Source: Desulfuromonas sp.
Lineage (GTDB): Bacteria; Desulfobacterota; Desulfuromonadia; Desulfuromonadales; Desulfuromonadaceae
Direction: 5' to 3'
Length of the DNA stretch: 64,000 nucleotides
Assembly (NCBI GenBank): GCA_002869685.1
Contig: PKUE01000007.1
Coordinates: 1 to 64,000 of the forward strand
Of the stretch, positions 23,690-33,407 are shown one piece after another; position 1 is the first letter of the stretch, and each line of letters opens with the position of its first letter. The notes beneath the pieces were generated by a model. It had not been told where the DNA came from. It saw only the letters and a program-made list of their open reading frames with translations, and made no database searches. The translations under genes were made by a program, and so were the position numbers.

Positions 23690-24778
23690 TTAACGCCCCA
23701 ACATAATCCCCAATTTCTCGGCAGCCTCAACTAATTCACCGTGTGGTGGCACCAGATTAAGAGAACCAACCGCTTCCTGTAACGTGGTCGATACCACGGA
23801 ACGTCCACGTAATGCCACCATTTTACCGTAGTCACCAGCAGCGATCAGATCAACGGCTTTAACACCGAACCGAGAGCCGAGAATCCGGTCAAAGGGCGAC
23901 GGAGTACCGCCTCGCTGCAAATGGCCCAGGACCACGGTCCGCACTTCCATGTCCTGACATTGGCTAATCTGTTCTGCAACGTGCTGACCGATACCACCAA
24001 GACGATCGACACCACCGCGGTTCTTCCCTGCGGTTTCCTGCAGAACGCGATCACCATCCAGAGGATGTGCGCCTTCCGCTACGACAACAATGGAAAAACG
24101 CCCTCCTCGCTCACGACGGCGCCGGATGGCATCACAGATCCGCTCGATGGAGTATGGAATTTCCGGCAACAAAATTACATCGGCGCCACCGGCGATCCCC
24201 GATTCCAAGGCAATCCAGCCAGCGTCGCGCCCCATCACCTCGACCACCATGACCCGGTGATGACTCTCAGCGGTGGTGTGCAAACGATCAAGAGCCTCCG
24301 TGACAACGCCAACTGCGGTATTGTAACCAAAGGTGACATCGGTGGCTTTAAGATCGTTATCAATCGTCTTGGGAATACCAACAACATTCATTCCCAATTC
24401 ATAGAGACGCTGAGCAATCTTGAGAGTTCCATCACCACCAACGGCAATAAGTGCATCAGCTCCGGTTTTATTAAAATTTTCCACCACCTGCTCAGAAACA
24501 TCCATCCAATGAACCTCGCCATTTTCCATTACCGGATAATGGAGAGGATTACCATGGTTACTGGTTCCGAGAAGAGTTCCACCCAGTTGCAGAATTCCGC
24601 GCACGGCTTTTAAATCGAGTTCACGTGTTTTCAGACCAGTGAGCAGCCCATCGAAACCATCTTCAATCCCGATCACCCGCCAATTTCGCGTACCAACAGC
24701 ACTCCGGACCACACCACGGATAACGGCATTCAATCCCGGACAATCACCACCGCCGGTTAAAATTGCTATGGTTTTCAT
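23690..24778 (-). CDS. 6-phosphofructokinase, group III (probably ATP-dependent)
   Basis: The 362-residue enzyme commits fructose-6-phosphate to glycolysis. Landmarks are GGGDCPGLNAVIRG at the nucleotide site, VGGDGTLKIA and PKTIDNDL with the catalytic Asp, and VEVMGRDAGWIA. Pyrophosphate enzymes have Asp after GGD (GGDD) and Lys in PKTIDND. Here the first site is Gly, as in ATP enzymes, while the second is Lys, a mix seen in group III ATP-dependent enzymes. ATP is therefore the better guess, but pyrophosphate is not excluded. GGAGGGGG precedes the ATG. Confidence 0.93.
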   Translation of the reverse strand: MKTIAILTGGGDCPGLNAVIRGVVRSAVGTRNWRVIGIEDGFDGLLTGLKTRELDLKAVRGILQLGGTLLGTSNHGNPLHYPVMENGEVHWMDVSEQVVENFNKTGADALIAVGGDGTLKIAQRLYELGMNVVGIPKTIDNDLKATDVTFGYNTAVGVVTEALDRLHTTAESHHRVMVVEVMGRDAGWIALESGIAGGADVILLPEIPYSIERICDAIRRRRERGGRFSIVVVAEGAHPLDGDRVLQETAGKNRGGVDRLGGIGQHVAEQISQCQDMEVRTVVLGHLQRGGTPSPFDRILGSRFGVKAVDLIAAGDYGKMVALRGRSVVSTTLQEAVGSLNLVPPHGELVEAAEKLGIMLGR

Positions 24779-24824
24779 TCCCCCTCCTTAACATGGCATA
24801 GATTCAGGGGCATAGCCCCGACAG

Positions 24825-25238
24825 TCAACGTTTGGTCGTTTCCGGCTCAGTCGCAATCGCCAGCTTGGCAAAACCAGCCTGCTGGGCAGCATCCATCAGT
24901 TTCACCACCTTACCATGCTGGGCTTTTTCATCAGCCAGCAACACAAACGTGGTATGGCTGGCTCGGTCACCGAACCCAGCCAAATGTGCCTTAAGATCCT
25001 GAAAAGAGATTAAACGATCATCGAGATGTATCAACCCCGATTTCTCAAGATATACTTTAACCTCTTCGGGCTGTTTGTCTATTTTTTGATTTCCGGCTTG
25101 AGGCAAGTCAATATCAATCCCCGACGACTCAACAAAAGTTGTTGAAATCATAAAGAAAATCAGCAGCAAAAAGACCACATCAACCATGGAAGTCAATTCA
25201 ACGCGAACCTCTTCTCGCTGTTTTCGTTTAAATGCCAT
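24825..25238 (-). CDS. exbD: ExbD/TolR-family biopolymer transport protein
   Basis: This 137-residue protein has a short cytoplasmic end, one membrane helix holding the essential Asp (ELTSMVDVVFLLLIFFMIST) and a periplasmic domain. With the ExbB/TolQ-like protein encoded just upstream it forms a proton-driven motor that energises TonB or TolA. No TonB or TolA gene lies alongside, so its client is open. The genes are 36 bp apart in one operon. A small GGGGC/GCCCC hairpin, without a clear T-run, follows before the phosphofructokinase gene. Confidence 0.93.
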   Translation of the reverse strand: MAFKRKQREEVRVELTSMVDVVFLLLIFFMISTTFVESSGIDIDLPQAGNQKIDKQPEEVKVYLEKSGLIHLDDRLISFQDLKAHLAGFGDRASHTTFVLLADEKAQHGKVVKLMDAAQQAGFAKLAIATEPETTKR

Positions 25239-25274
25239 AGCAAATCCTTGAATGGAAGGTCAGGGCACGCGTCA

Positions 25275-25889
25275 TCAGTTGCTAGGCGCATCAGACGCGA
25301 CCAAATCGACCAGATGGAGCGCATGTATCTCAAGTTGATGGGCAATATTATCGGACCGGCTGGTCAGATATTTGTGCAATAAAATGGTGGGAATAGCCAC
25401 GGACAACCCCGTTGCCGTCGTAATCAACGCCTCGGAGATACCACCGCCTAACGTTGCCGGAGTCCCGATGCCCTGAATCGACAATTGGGTAAAGGCTCGA
25501 ATCATGCCAAGAACGGTGCCAAGCAGACCGAGCAATGGAGCAATTGTGGCAATGGTGCCGAGCAAACCGAGATATCGGTCTAAGGTGACCGTATAACGAC
25601 TGCCAACTTCTTCGACCAACGTCTTGATCTGCTCGCGGCTACGTCCGGCGGCATTAAGGGCGACAACATAGATGGGTGCCAGCAGAGTATCCCGTTCGCG
25701 GCACACGGATATCGCATCGGCAACGTGCTCGTTGCGAACGAGAAGCTCGACCTCATCTTTTAAGTGCCTGGATTGCTTGATCAACCCCCGGTACACCCAG
25801 ACCCGCTCCAAAAAAATGGCCAACGCCAAAACAGAGCAGAACAGGATCGGATACATCAGGGGACCACCTTTTTGAAAAATTTCCAGCAT
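25275..25889 (-). CDS. exbB: MotA/TolQ/ExbB-family proton channel
   Basis: The 204-residue protein has three membrane helices: an N-terminal one (PILFCSVLALAIFLERVW) and two after a long cytoplasmic loop. The family core LLGLLGTVLGMIRAFTQL and GISEALITTATGLSVAIPTI lines the proton path. It pairs with the ExbD-like protein downstream. The length is typical of ExbB/TolQ. The ATG follows AAGGACC. Confidence 0.94.
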   Translation of the reverse strand: MLEIFQKGGPLMYPILFCSVLALAIFLERVWVYRGLIKQSRHLKDEVELLVRNEHVADAISVCRERDTLLAPIYVVALNAAGRSREQIKTLVEEVGSRYTVTLDRYLGLLGTIATIAPLLGLLGTVLGMIRAFTQLSIQGIGTPATLGGGISEALITTATGLSVAIPTILLHKYLTSRSDNIAHQLEIHALHLVDLVASDAPSN

Positions 25890-25914
25890 AGCGAGGTCCT
25901 TATGTCATGGCGTC

Positions 25915-26439
25915 TTAGGATTGTTTGTTAACCGGTTCTTCTATCTCGGTTTCAGTGTCTTGCTGCGGTCCGGCAGGCAATTCAATAACCGTCGGAGGCT
26001 CAACCGCTTCGGGTGCGGCTTCAGATTCTTCATAGACGGCATCGCTAACGTCATCCGTGTCGGCAGCAGGCGGTTGCGGGCTGACAGTCGGCGCTTCTTC
26101 CGCAACAGCGGGGCTCTCATCTGCCACGGCTGTTTGCGTGTTTTCCTCCTTCTTGCCCTTCTTCTCTTTTTTGGCCGCCCGCTTTGACTCCTTGGCGTCC
26201 GTTGCCATTTCCGGCTGCAGCTGTTTCAGTTGGCGCTTGAGCTGCATGATTTTGATCGTATTAGCAAAAGAAGCCGAAATCATTCCCAACACAAAAGTGG
26301 TCATGATCAGCAAGAAAAGATAGATCTCCGGTGTTTGATAATCAAGAAAACTAATGACAACTTTTGTATCGTTGTCTTTACAGAAGATAAAAACCAGCGC
26401 AAGGCCAACCAGAGCCATGAAAAGCTTTACAAACTTCAT
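25915..26439 (-). CDS. LapA-domain (DUF1049-like) membrane protein with charged Pro/Glu-rich tail
   Basis: The 174-residue protein has two membrane helices near the N-terminus (about 5-20 and 40-62), a short coiled segment with Lys/Arg-rich residues and a long disordered acidic tail rich in Ala, Pro and Glu. The helix pair and following coiled coil match the LapA/DUF1049 pattern, whose E. coli member works with LapB in lipopolysaccharide assembly. The tail is far longer than in LapA. The start has GGGGGG nearby. A link with the ExbB-ExbD genes downstream is only positional. Confidence 0.7.
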   Translation of the reverse strand: MKFVKLFMALVGLALVFIFCKDNDTKVVISFLDYQTPEIYLFLLIMTTFVLGMISASFANTIKIMQLKRQLKQLQPEMATDAKESKRAAKKEKKGKKEENTQTAVADESPAVAEEAPTVSPQPPAADTDDVSDAVYEESEAAPEAVEPPTVIELPAGPQQDTETEIEEPVNKQS

Positions 26440-26519
26440 TGTATTCCCCCCTGTACATCTCTTATTTTCAGTCTATGAATTTTAATTCAAATCTCGGCAG
26501 CGCCCAATATGGGTTGACG

Positions 26520-27029
26520 TTAGACGATTTGCTCCAAAGCGTCAACATTGATAATCTCGCCACGCAGTGATTCTTCAAGATAGAGAACAGCAACAGAATG
26601 CCAGGGCTGCTGACGCTTGTCAGCAGCGCTCCCAGGATTGACAACCAGCATTTTCCCGACTCGATGACACACGGGTCGATGACTGTGTCCATAAATCAGA
26701 CAGTCAAGCTGCTGGTCGGCAAAGTGAGCGATCATACGAGGTTCAAGATCGTCACGATTTCCCCAACCATGAACAACCCCGATCCGCCAGCCGTCAAGGA
26801 CCAGGATCCGTTGCATCGGGACACCGGGTTGGAAAATATCCATATTCCCCTGCACGGGATAGAACGGCACAGGTTCAAACAGTAAACCAAGGTCGGGATG
26901 AACCAGATCTCCGGCGTGAATGACGGCATCAACCCCAAGAAAACAGGTGGCAGACAGACGGTCAATAAGATTTCTCGCCTCTGAAAGCGTATTAAAATGG
27001 GTATCAGACACAACAGCTATTTTTTTCAT
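26520..27029 (-). CDS. YfcE/MJ0936-type metallophosphoesterase
   Basis: This 169-residue calcineurin-like phosphoesterase has its motifs in order: VVSDTHFN (metal ligands Asp, His), HAGDLVHPD, VQGNMD (the GNxD motif), VVHGWGN and YGHSHRP near the C-terminus, closed by LVVNPGSA. This order is that of the YfcE/MJ0936 phosphodiesterases, for which the natural substrate is unknown. It is transcribed after the hom terminator and is probably its own unit or is read through. Confidence 0.9.
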   Translation of the reverse strand: MKKIAVVSDTHFNTLSEARNLIDRLSATCFLGVDAVIHAGDLVHPDLGLLFEPVPFYPVQGNMDIFQPGVPMQRILVLDGWRIGVVHGWGNRDDLEPRMIAHFADQQLDCLIYGHSHRPVCHRVGKMLVVNPGSAADKRQQPWHSVAVLYLEESLRGEIINVDALEQIV

Positions 27030-27035
27030 TATATA

Positions 27036-27063
27036 AACAAAAAAGGCGCCACGAGGGCGCCTT
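27036..27063 (-). terminator. Intrinsic terminator after hom
   Basis: On the minus strand AAGGCGCC and GGCGCCTT form a perfect 8-bp stem with a 5-base loop, followed by six T residues, about 20 bp after the homoserine dehydrogenase stop. It overlaps the start region of the downstream phosphoesterase gene. Confidence 0.92.
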
Positions 27064-27081
27064 AGAAATGCATGAGATCAA

Positions 27082-28392
27082 TTAAGCCAGCTCATTTTCA
27101 ATACGGATGAACAGACTGTCCTCTTTGCAGGTTTCAAGCTGATCGATTTTAGCCAGAGCCGCACGCACATTGCTTTCAACCGCATCATGGGTCATCAGAA
27201 CGATCGGCACACAGCCGCCGAGCTCGCGATCCGGTTGAATCATCGAAGCAATACTGATGTCATGCTCACCCAGAGTCGCTGCGATCTGAGCCAGGACACC
27301 AGGACGATCATCCACCATCACACGGATATAATATTGACTGGTAATATCCTCCATCGCCTTAACGGGCAAGGTGGTGATATTCTTTGTCAGATAATTGAGC
27401 GATGGCGGCAGGAAACTGCTTTCACCAACCATTTGGCGTGACAGGCTCATCACATCCCCCATCACGGCACTGGCGGTCGCGTCCATACCTGCGCCACTGC
27501 CGACCTGAGTTACCGGACCGACAAAATCTCCGATAAGGCGTACCGCGTTCAATACGCCACGCACACTCGCCAAAGAGTAACTTTCAGGAATCATGGTCGG
27601 ATGTACGCGGGCTTCGACAACCCCATCCTCCTGTTTGCCAATGGCCAGCAGCTTAATCTGATAGCCAAACTGTCGGGCATACTGGATGTCGAGAGCGGTG
27701 ATGCGGGTAATTCCTTCAGTGTAAATGGAATCAAAATCAACCCAGGTACCAAAACACATGGTCATGAGGATGGACAACTTATGCGCGGTGTCGATCCCTT
27801 CAATATCAAAGGTCGGATCGGCCTCGGCATAGCCGAGTTTTTGGGCGTCAGCAAGAACCGCCGAGAAATCCTCACCGTTTTCCGTCATCCGAGTCAGGAT
27901 GTAGTTACAAGTCCCATTAAGGATTCCAAAAACATCGCTGAACTGATTGGCACACAGGTTTTCACGAATTGACGACAACACCGGGATCCCGCCACCAACT
28001 GCCGCTTCGAACAGAATACTGACATTGTTCTTCTCGGCGGCCAGAAGCAATTCCTGTCCATACAGAGCGAGAAGAGCTTTATTGGCCGTCACAACATGCT
28101 TGCCATTTTCAAGAGCCTTAAGCACAAAGGTGCGAGCAGGCTCATAACCACCGATCAATTCAATGACGACATCAATTTCGGGGTTAGTCAGAACATCATC
28201 GGCTTCAGAGGTCATAATCGCCGGGTCAACAGTCACACCACGATCCGTTGTCAGATCACGATCCGCAATAGCCGCCAGGGTCAACTTGGCACCCAAGCGC
28301 TGGGAAATAACTTCGGCATTGTTTTGAAAAACTTTGACAACTCCGGTACCGATCGTACCGAATCCAAGCAGACCTACTTTTATCTCTTTCAT
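27082..28392 (-). CDS. hom: Homoserine dehydrogenase
   Basis: The track starts at a TTG. ATG 28392 is preferred because GAGGAG lies 5-7 bp before it, giving 436 residues. The NAD(P) fold GLLGFGTIGTGVVKVF opens the protein. The catalytic domain carries NGTCNYILTRM and YAEADPTFDIEGIDTAHKL, with the proton-relay Lys. A C-terminal ACT domain (YYIRVMVDDRPGVLAQIA, about 350 onward) suggests feedback control by threonine. It makes homoserine for threonine and methionine synthesis and is the last gene of the riboflavin-nusB unit. Confidence 0.95.
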   Translation of the reverse strand: MKEIKVGLLGFGTIGTGVVKVFQNNAEVISQRLGAKLTLAAIADRDLTTDRGVTVDPAIMTSEADDVLTNPEIDVVIELIGGYEPARTFVLKALENGKHVVTANKALLALYGQELLLAAEKNNVSILFEAAVGGGIPVLSSIRENLCANQFSDVFGILNGTCNYILTRMTENGEDFSAVLADAQKLGYAEADPTFDIEGIDTAHKLSILMTMCFGTWVDFDSIYTEGITRITALDIQYARQFGYQIKLLAIGKQEDGVVEARVHPTMIPESYSLASVRGVLNAVRLIGDFVGPVTQVGSGAGMDATASAVMGDVMSLSRQMVGESSFLPPSLNYLTKNITTLPVKAMEDITSQYYIRVMVDDRPGVLAQIAATLGEHDISIASMIQPDRELGGCVPIVLMTHDAVESNVRAALAKIDQLETCKEDSLFIRIENELA

Positions 28393-28419
28393 GAAGCTCC
28401 TCAATTTCCGTTGATATCT

Positions 28420-28881
28420 TTATGTTGTACGTGCGCGCTTGGCGACACGATCAAGAACGCCATTCAAAAACGACGGCGTATCTTTCGTTCCGTAACGTTT
28501 GGCAATTTCGATTGCCTCGTTGATAACCACACCGGCCGGGATTTTATCCACGTACATCAGCTCGTAACAAGCCATGCGCATCAGAGACAGATCAAGTCGT
28601 GGCATCCTGTCGAGTGCCCAGTTTTTGGAAGTATCCAACAACGTGGCATCGATTTCTTCAAGATGCTCATAAACCCCTTTGACCAGCTGCTCGGCGAAAA
28701 ACATCACTTCGTCAGATAACGGAGCACTTGGTTCTTCCGGCTCACCGAGGACATCGGTACTGAAACGGAAATTACCCCAGAAGTCACTCAAAACCTGATC
28801 GAGCGGTGCTTCCTGATCATAAAGGCTATACAATATTTTCAGAGCGTATTCTCGCCCGTTTCGTCGTGTTCCCTGTGCCAT
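28420..28881 (-). CDS. nusB: Transcription antitermination factor NusB
   Basis: The 153-residue all-helical protein opens with GTRRNGREYALKILYSL, the Arg-rich RNA-binding start of NusB. It ends with the family motifs YVDKIPAGVVINEAIEIAKRYG and FLNGVLDRVAKR. NusB binds boxA RNA with S10 during rRNA transcription. It follows ribH with no gap, an order that is widespread in bacteria. Confidence 0.95.
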   Translation of the reverse strand: MAQGTRRNGREYALKILYSLYDQEAPLDQVLSDFWGNFRFSTDVLGEPEEPSAPLSDEVMFFAEQLVKGVYEHLEEIDATLLDTSKNWALDRMPRLDLSLMRMACYELMYVDKIPAGVVINEAIEIAKRYGTKDTPSFLNGVLDRVAKRARTT

Positions 28882-29349
28882 TTAGTCAATACTTTTCAAA
28901 AGGTTAACCATCTCAATTGCGGTGACAGCGGCTTCAAATCCTTTATTGCCTGCTTTCGTCCCTGCCCGCTCGACAGCCTGCTCAATGGTATCGGTCGTCA
29001 GGACACCAAAGGCGATCGGAACGCCACTGGCCAGACTGACTGAAGCAACCCCTTTTGTCACTTCATTGCTGACATAATCAAAATGGGGTGTCGCGCCACG
29101 AATAACGGCGCCGAGGCAGATCACGGCATCGTAACGACCACTGTTGGCCATTTTTTGTGCAACAAGAGGGATCTCAAAAGCGCCAGGCACGCGCGCGATG
29201 GTAATAGCCTCATCTTTGCCACCGTGACGGACAATGGCATCAACGGCCCCTTCGACAAGACGTTCGCAGATAAAACTGTTAAAACGACCTACGACAATGG
29301 CGATTTTCTGGCCTGAAGCATCCAGTTGACCCGCTAATTCATTTGCCAT
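28882..29349 (-). CDS. ribH: 6,7-dimethyl-8-ribityllumazine synthase
   Basis: This 155-residue subunit of the lumazine synthase capsid shows [20 protein letters not shown] at the N-terminus, the substrate loop [12 protein letters not shown] and the catalytic-His region [16 protein letters not shown]. It condenses ribityl-aminouracil with dihydroxybutanone phosphate, the product made by RibBA. The start follows GGGAG. Confidence 0.96.
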   Translation of the reverse strand: MANELAGQLDASGQKIAIVVGRFNSFICERLVEGAVDAIVRHGGKDEAITIARVPGAFEIPLVAQKMANSGRYDAVICLGAVIRGATPHFDYVSNEVTKGVASVSLASGVPIAFGVLTTDTIEQAVERAGTKAGNKGFEAAVTAIEMVNLLKSID

Positions 29350-29408
29350 GAGTGTACTCCCGATTCAGTCTAAGGCCGAAAACAGCTTTCGACCGGATAA
29401 TGTTATCG

Positions 29409-30614
29409 CTACAGGTTTTCCAACAAGTGACCCATTTTTTCTTTTTTGGTCAACAGATAACGCTGGTTGACCCGATTGGCCGGCATTTCAATTTTCACTC
29501 GCTCAACCACTTCAAGACCATAGCCTTGCAAACCAACAATTTTTTTCGGATTATTGGTCATCAGTTTAATCTTCTTAACGCCCAGATCGGCCAGGATTTG
29601 CGCACCAATACCATAATCTCGCAGATCGGCTTTGAAGCCCAGAGCTTCATTCGCCTCAACGGTATCGTGCCCACAATCTTGCAGAGCATAGGCTTTAAGC
29701 TTATTAACCAAGCCAATACCGCGTCCTTCCTGACGCATATAAACAACAACGCCACTGCCAGCTTCTTCGATTTGCGCCATGGCGGCCTGTAACTGTTGCC
29801 CACAGTCACAACGCATTGATCCGAAAACATCGCCGGTCAGACATTCGGAGTGTACCCTAACCAATACCGGTTCATCGGGATTGATATCGCCTTTAATCAG
29901 GGCAACATGTTGGGCATTGTCGACATCATTTTCATAAACAATCGCCTCAAAATCGCCACCAAAGCAGGTTGGCAATGCGGTTTCCGCTGCACGACGAACC
30001 AAAAGCTCCTTACGCATGCGGTATTCAACCAGATCAGCAACCGTTACAATGCGCAGGTCATGCTTTTTGGCGAATACCTTCAACTCAGGCATACGGGACA
30101 TGGTCCCGTCGTCATTCATAATTTCACAAATAACTCCTGCCGGCTTTAGCCCGGCAAGACGTGCCAAATCAACAGAGCCTTCAGTTTGACCCGTACGGAC
30201 CAAAACGCCTCCCTTACGTGCACGCAGTGGAAACACATGGCCAGGACGAGCCAGATCTTTCGCCGTTGATTCATCATCAATGGCCACCTTAATGGTTTGA
30301 GCTCGATCCGCTGCAGAAATTCCAGTTGAAACCCCTCGACGTGCTTCGATCGAAACAGTGAAAGCCGTACCAAAAGAGGAGCTGTTTTCCGAAACCATCA
30401 GCGGCAGGTCAAGATAGTCCGCCCGCTCTTCGGTCAAAGACAGGCAAATCAGCCCACGACCCTCTTTGGCCATGAAATTGATGGCTTCATCGGTAACCAT
30501 CTCGGCGGCCATGGTCAGATCGCCTTCGTTTTCACGGTCCTCATCATCAACCAGAATCACCATTTTCCCCTGACGAATATCCTCAAGGGCAGCTTCAATT
30601 TTTGCTATAGGCAC
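29409..30614 (-). CDS. ribBA: Bifunctional DHBP synthase / GTP cyclohydrolase II
   Basis: The 401-residue fusion has an N-terminal RibB domain (about 1-200) with [20 protein letters not shown] and [21 protein letters not shown]. The C-terminal RibA domain (about 205-401) has the zinc triad in [20 protein letters not shown] and [11 protein letters not shown]. It supplies both precursors of riboflavin. It starts with GTG behind AAGGAG. All residues I can check in both active sites are present, so both activities are expected. Confidence 0.96.
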   Translation of the reverse strand: MPIAKIEAALEDIRQGKMVILVDDEDRENEGDLTMAAEMVTDEAINFMAKEGRGLICLSLTEERADYLDLPLMVSENSSSFGTAFTVSIEARRGVSTGISAADRAQTIKVAIDDESTAKDLARPGHVFPLRARKGGVLVRTGQTEGSVDLARLAGLKPAGVICEIMNDDGTMSRMPELKVFAKKHDLRIVTVADLVEYRMRKELLVRRAAETALPTCFGGDFEAIVYENDVDNAQHVALIKGDINPDEPVLVRVHSECLTGDVFGSMRCDCGQQLQAAMAQIEEAGSGVVVYMRQEGRGIGLVNKLKAYALQDCGHDTVEANEALGFKADLRDYGIGAQILADLGVKKIKLMTNNPKKIVGLQGYGLEVVERVKIEMPANRVNQRYLLTKKEKMGHLLENL

Positions 30615-30678
30615 AATGTGCTCCTTTCAAACAATCCTATTAAATCGCCATATTAGCGATATGAAAATCCTGTATCAA

Positions 30679-31326
30679 TTAAACAAAACCGTTGCGAGCC
30701 AAATGTTCCAAAGTCAACGATGACGGCTTATTGTCCGGGACCGTTGCCAGTAATTTCTCAACATAACGGCCAATGATATCCGTTTCGATATTCACTCGTC
30801 CACCCGGTTGTAAATTTTTCAACGTCGTTTCAGCAAGACTGTGCGGAATAATTGCCACAGAAAACGTTTCTTCGGTCACTTCATTGACGGTCAAACTCAC
30901 CCCATCAATCGTAATCGATCCCTTGGGCACGATATAACGCAATGTTTCAGCTGAAAGACGAAAAGTAAAACGGATTGCGTTGCCATCTGTTCGTCGTTCA
31001 ATGGCCGTGGCCACATCATCAACATGGCCGCTGACAATATGGCCGCCCAAACGATCAGACAGACGTAATGCACGCTCAAGGTTAACTTCTGAACCTGCGG
31101 ATAACGCTCCAAGGTTGGAACAGTCCAGGGTTTCCGGTGAAACATCAGCCACAAACAACGCACTGCCCTTTTTCACCACGGTGAGGCAAATGCCATTAAC
31201 GGCAATACTGTCACCGAGAGCCACTTCAGACATGGGAATCGCCGTGGCCACGCTGAGCTGGACACTCGAACCACTATGGCGCAATTCACGAACAGTACCG
31301 ATATCTTCAATTAATCCGGTAAACAC
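30679..31326 (-). CDS. ribE: Riboflavin synthase, alpha subunit
   Basis: This 215-residue protein is a tandem of two similar lumazine-binding barrels. The N-terminus MFTGLIEDIGTV is diagnostic, and each half has a VNGICLTV or IDGVSLTV strand with GGHIVSGHVD between. It converts two lumazines to riboflavin. It starts with GTG behind GGGAGAGGTG and overlaps ribD by 16 bp. Confidence 0.95.
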   Translation of the reverse strand: MFTGLIEDIGTVRELRHSGSSVQLSVATAIPMSEVALGDSIAVNGICLTVVKKGSALFVADVSPETLDCSNLGALSAGSEVNLERALRLSDRLGGHIVSGHVDDVATAIERRTDGNAIRFTFRLSAETLRYIVPKGSITIDGVSLTVNEVTEETFSVAIIPHSLAETTLKNLQPGGRVNIETDIIGRYVEKLLATVPDNKPSSLTLEHLARNGFV

Positions 31327-32438
31327 GTTTGCACCTCTCCCTCAATAAGAACATCGCCACCAAAGGTTGTCACCCGCACATCGGTCAACGTTAAGGCCTG
31401 ATCAAGGGACTCAACACCATGACCGCTGAACATCCCCAGGCCATCCTGGCCACCCAGCAGCTTAGGTGCCACATAGATCATCGCCCGATCAAACAGACCG
31501 GCCTTGAACAAACTGTGGTTGAGGATACTCCCCCCTTCAACCAGAACCGATTGAATATTTCGCTGTCCAAGCATGTCAGCAAGAGCGCAAAGATCGACTT
31601 GACCAGAGGGCGTCGCCCGCACCTGCACGACTTCAACATTGTCACAACGATTCAGGGCGGCAATTTTTTGTCCATCCGCCCCTTCAACCGTCACAATCCA
31701 GGTCGGTGCGGCGGAATGATGAGAGACCAGATTGGCATCAAGGGGCACCTGCAGGCGCGAATCGACTACAATACGCACGGGATCTCTACCTGCCGATGAC
31801 AACCGTGTTGTCAAACGAGGATTATCGCGCAACGCCGTGCCACTACCGACCATGATGGCATCAACCTGATCGCGCACCTGATGAACATGCGCCCGACTGG
31901 ACTCATTGGTAATCCATTGGGAGTGTCCACGGTTGGTCGCAGTATTGCCATCAAGGGTGATCGCCGATTTCAAAATAAACAGTGGTCGACCGGAGGTCAT
32001 ATGTTTGAGGAACGGAGCGATCAGCCGGCGACATTCCACTTCGAGAACACCAACTTCAACCTCAACACCGGCCGCACGCAGTCGCTCAACACCTTGACCA
32101 CGAACCTGAGGATTGGGATCAATCAACCCAACATATACACGGGAGATGCCCGCAGCGATAAGTGCGTCACAGCAAGGAGGGGTACGACCATGATGGGAAC
32201 AGGGTTCTAGCGTCACATAGGCTTCAGCACCACGAGCGCACTCGCCGGCATCACGCAAGGCAAAGACCTCTGCATGTGGCTCACCGGCTTTGGGATGGAA
32301 ACCGCGTCCGACAACTTCATCCCCCTGAACGATTACCGCACCCACGGGGGGGTTAGGCGTCGTACGCCCCACAGCAGTTTGCGCCTGCTCAAGAGCCAGA
32401 CGCATAAACCGATCTCGTCGTTGCGTCATACTATCCAC
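31311..32438 (-). CDS. ribD: Bifunctional pyrimidine deaminase/reductase RibD
   Basis: This 375-residue fusion begins with a zinc-dependent deaminase domain: TTPNPPVGAVIV, PHAEVFALRDAG and VTLEPCSHHGRTPPC. A reductase domain follows from about residue 150: KSAITLDGNTATNRGHSQWI and VLVEGGSILN. It carries out steps two and three of riboflavin synthesis. GTG 32438 and ATG 32429 are both possible starts. No FMN riboswitch precedes it, because nrdR ends 8 bp upstream. Confidence 0.95.
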   Translation of the reverse strand: MDSMTQRRDRFMRLALEQAQTAVGRTTPNPPVGAVIVQGDEVVGRGFHPKAGEPHAEVFALRDAGECARGAEAYVTLEPCSHHGRTPPCCDALIAAGISRVYVGLIDPNPQVRGQGVERLRAAGVEVEVGVLEVECRRLIAPFLKHMTSGRPLFILKSAITLDGNTATNRGHSQWITNESSRAHVHQVRDQVDAIMVGSGTALRDNPRLTTRLSSAGRDPVRIVVDSRLQVPLDANLVSHHSAAPTWIVTVEGADGQKIAALNRCDNVEVVQVRATPSGQVDLCALADMLGQRNIQSVLVEGGSILNHSLFKAGLFDRAMIYVAPKLLGGQDGLGMFSGHGVESLDQALTLTDVRVTTFGGDVLIEGEVQTCLPD

Positions 32439-32446
32439 TAAATCCT

Positions 32447-32923
32447 TTATTGTTCCGACGGCAAATCGCGTTGATTACCGAGGATATCTTTCAATTCCTG
32501 CATGAATTCATTGATATCTTTGAACTGGCGATAGACAGACGCGAAACGGACATAGGCGACTTCATCAAGATCATGCAGCGCCTTCATGACTGCCTCACCA
32601 ACACTGCTGGCTGGTATCTCCCGCTCGGGACTTTCCTGGAACTCCATCTCCAACTGATCGACAATTTTCTCGATCGTGGCAATAGAGACCGGTCTTTTCT
32701 CACACGCGCGTTGCATACCGGCTATGATCTTATGTCGATCAAACGGTTCCCGACGGCCGTCTTTTTTAACCACCAGCGGCAGGATGTCTTCAACACGCTC
32801 ATAGGTCGTGAAACGACGGTTACACTCAGAGCATTCACGCCGACGACGAATACTGTTGCCCTCTTTTCCTAATCGCGAATCCACCACGCGGGTATCAATA
32901 CAGGAACAAAAGGGACATTTCAT
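32447..32923 (-). CDS. nrdR: Ribonucleotide reductase repressor NrdR
   Basis: The 158-residue regulator has an N-terminal zinc ribbon (MKCPFCSC, then [16 protein letters not shown]) and an ATP-cone domain ([20 protein letters not shown]). NrdR senses ATP/dATP and represses ribonucleotide reductase genes through NrdR boxes. It starts directly after the dCMP deaminase stop, so two nucleotide-balance genes share this operon with riboflavin genes. Confidence 0.96.
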   Translation of the reverse strand: MKCPFCSCIDTRVVDSRLGKEGNSIRRRRECSECNRRFTTYERVEDILPLVVKKDGRREPFDRHKIIAGMQRACEKRPVSIATIEKIVDQLEMEFQESPEREIPASSVGEAVMKALHDLDEVAYVRFASVYRQFKDINEFMQELKDILGNQRDLPSEQ

Positions 32924-33397
32924 CTAATTCTCCTGAGACGTATGAGATGTGGTTTCGTGCTCGAGAACTTCAATGCCGGACTCCAGTAAGAGATCACGGG
33001 CCAGATCATCGGGATAGCCATCCAGATACACAATGCGGCTCAATCCGGCATTAATCAACATCTTTGCGCAAATGACGCACGGCGCGTTGGTACAATACAG
33101 GGTCCCGCCACTGATGTTCACACCATGCTTGGCAGCCTGGATGATGGCGTTCTGCTCGGCATGCAGCCCCCGGCACAACTCATGGCGCTGTCCCGAAGGA
33201 ACCTGCATCTTTTCCCGCAGGCAACCAGTCTCCTGACAATGACGAATTCCCGATGGCGTCCCGTTATAGCCGGTGGTCAGGACATTCTTGTCCTTGACAA
33301 TCACCGCACCGACCTGGCGGCGCAGACACGTAGAGCGACTGGCCACCAGACGGGCTATATCCATGAAATAATCTTCCAATGAAGGACGCGGCATCAT
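32924..33397 (-). CDS. dCMP deaminase (ComEB-like)
   Basis: The 157-residue zinc deaminase reads [19 protein letters not shown] at the front. The catalytic His-Glu is in [15 protein letters not shown], and the two zinc cysteines are in [19 protein letters not shown]. It supplies dUMP for thymidylate synthesis. An extra His/Cys-rich loop ([20 protein letters not shown]) probably binds a second zinc, as in phage and Bacillus dCMP deaminases. It lies 10 bp after glyA. Confidence 0.92.
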   Translation of the reverse strand: MMPRPSLEDYFMDIARLVASRSTCLRRQVGAVIVKDKNVLTTGYNGTPSGIRHCQETGCLREKMQVPSGQRHELCRGLHAEQNAIIQAAKHGVNISGGTLYCTNAPCVICAKMLINAGLSRIVYLDGYPDDLARDLLLESGIEVLEHETTSHTSQEN

Positions 33398-33407
33398 GGT
33401 TATCTAC

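Noticed and set aside
23921-24613. 230-aa plus-strand ORF opposite phosphofructokinase
   Set aside because: Shadow frame; the minus strand holds all phosphofructokinase motifs.
31311-32923. Search for an FMN riboswitch before the riboflavin genes
   Set aside because: ribD follows nrdR by 8 bp and the other gaps are too short; no RFN-like sequence seen.
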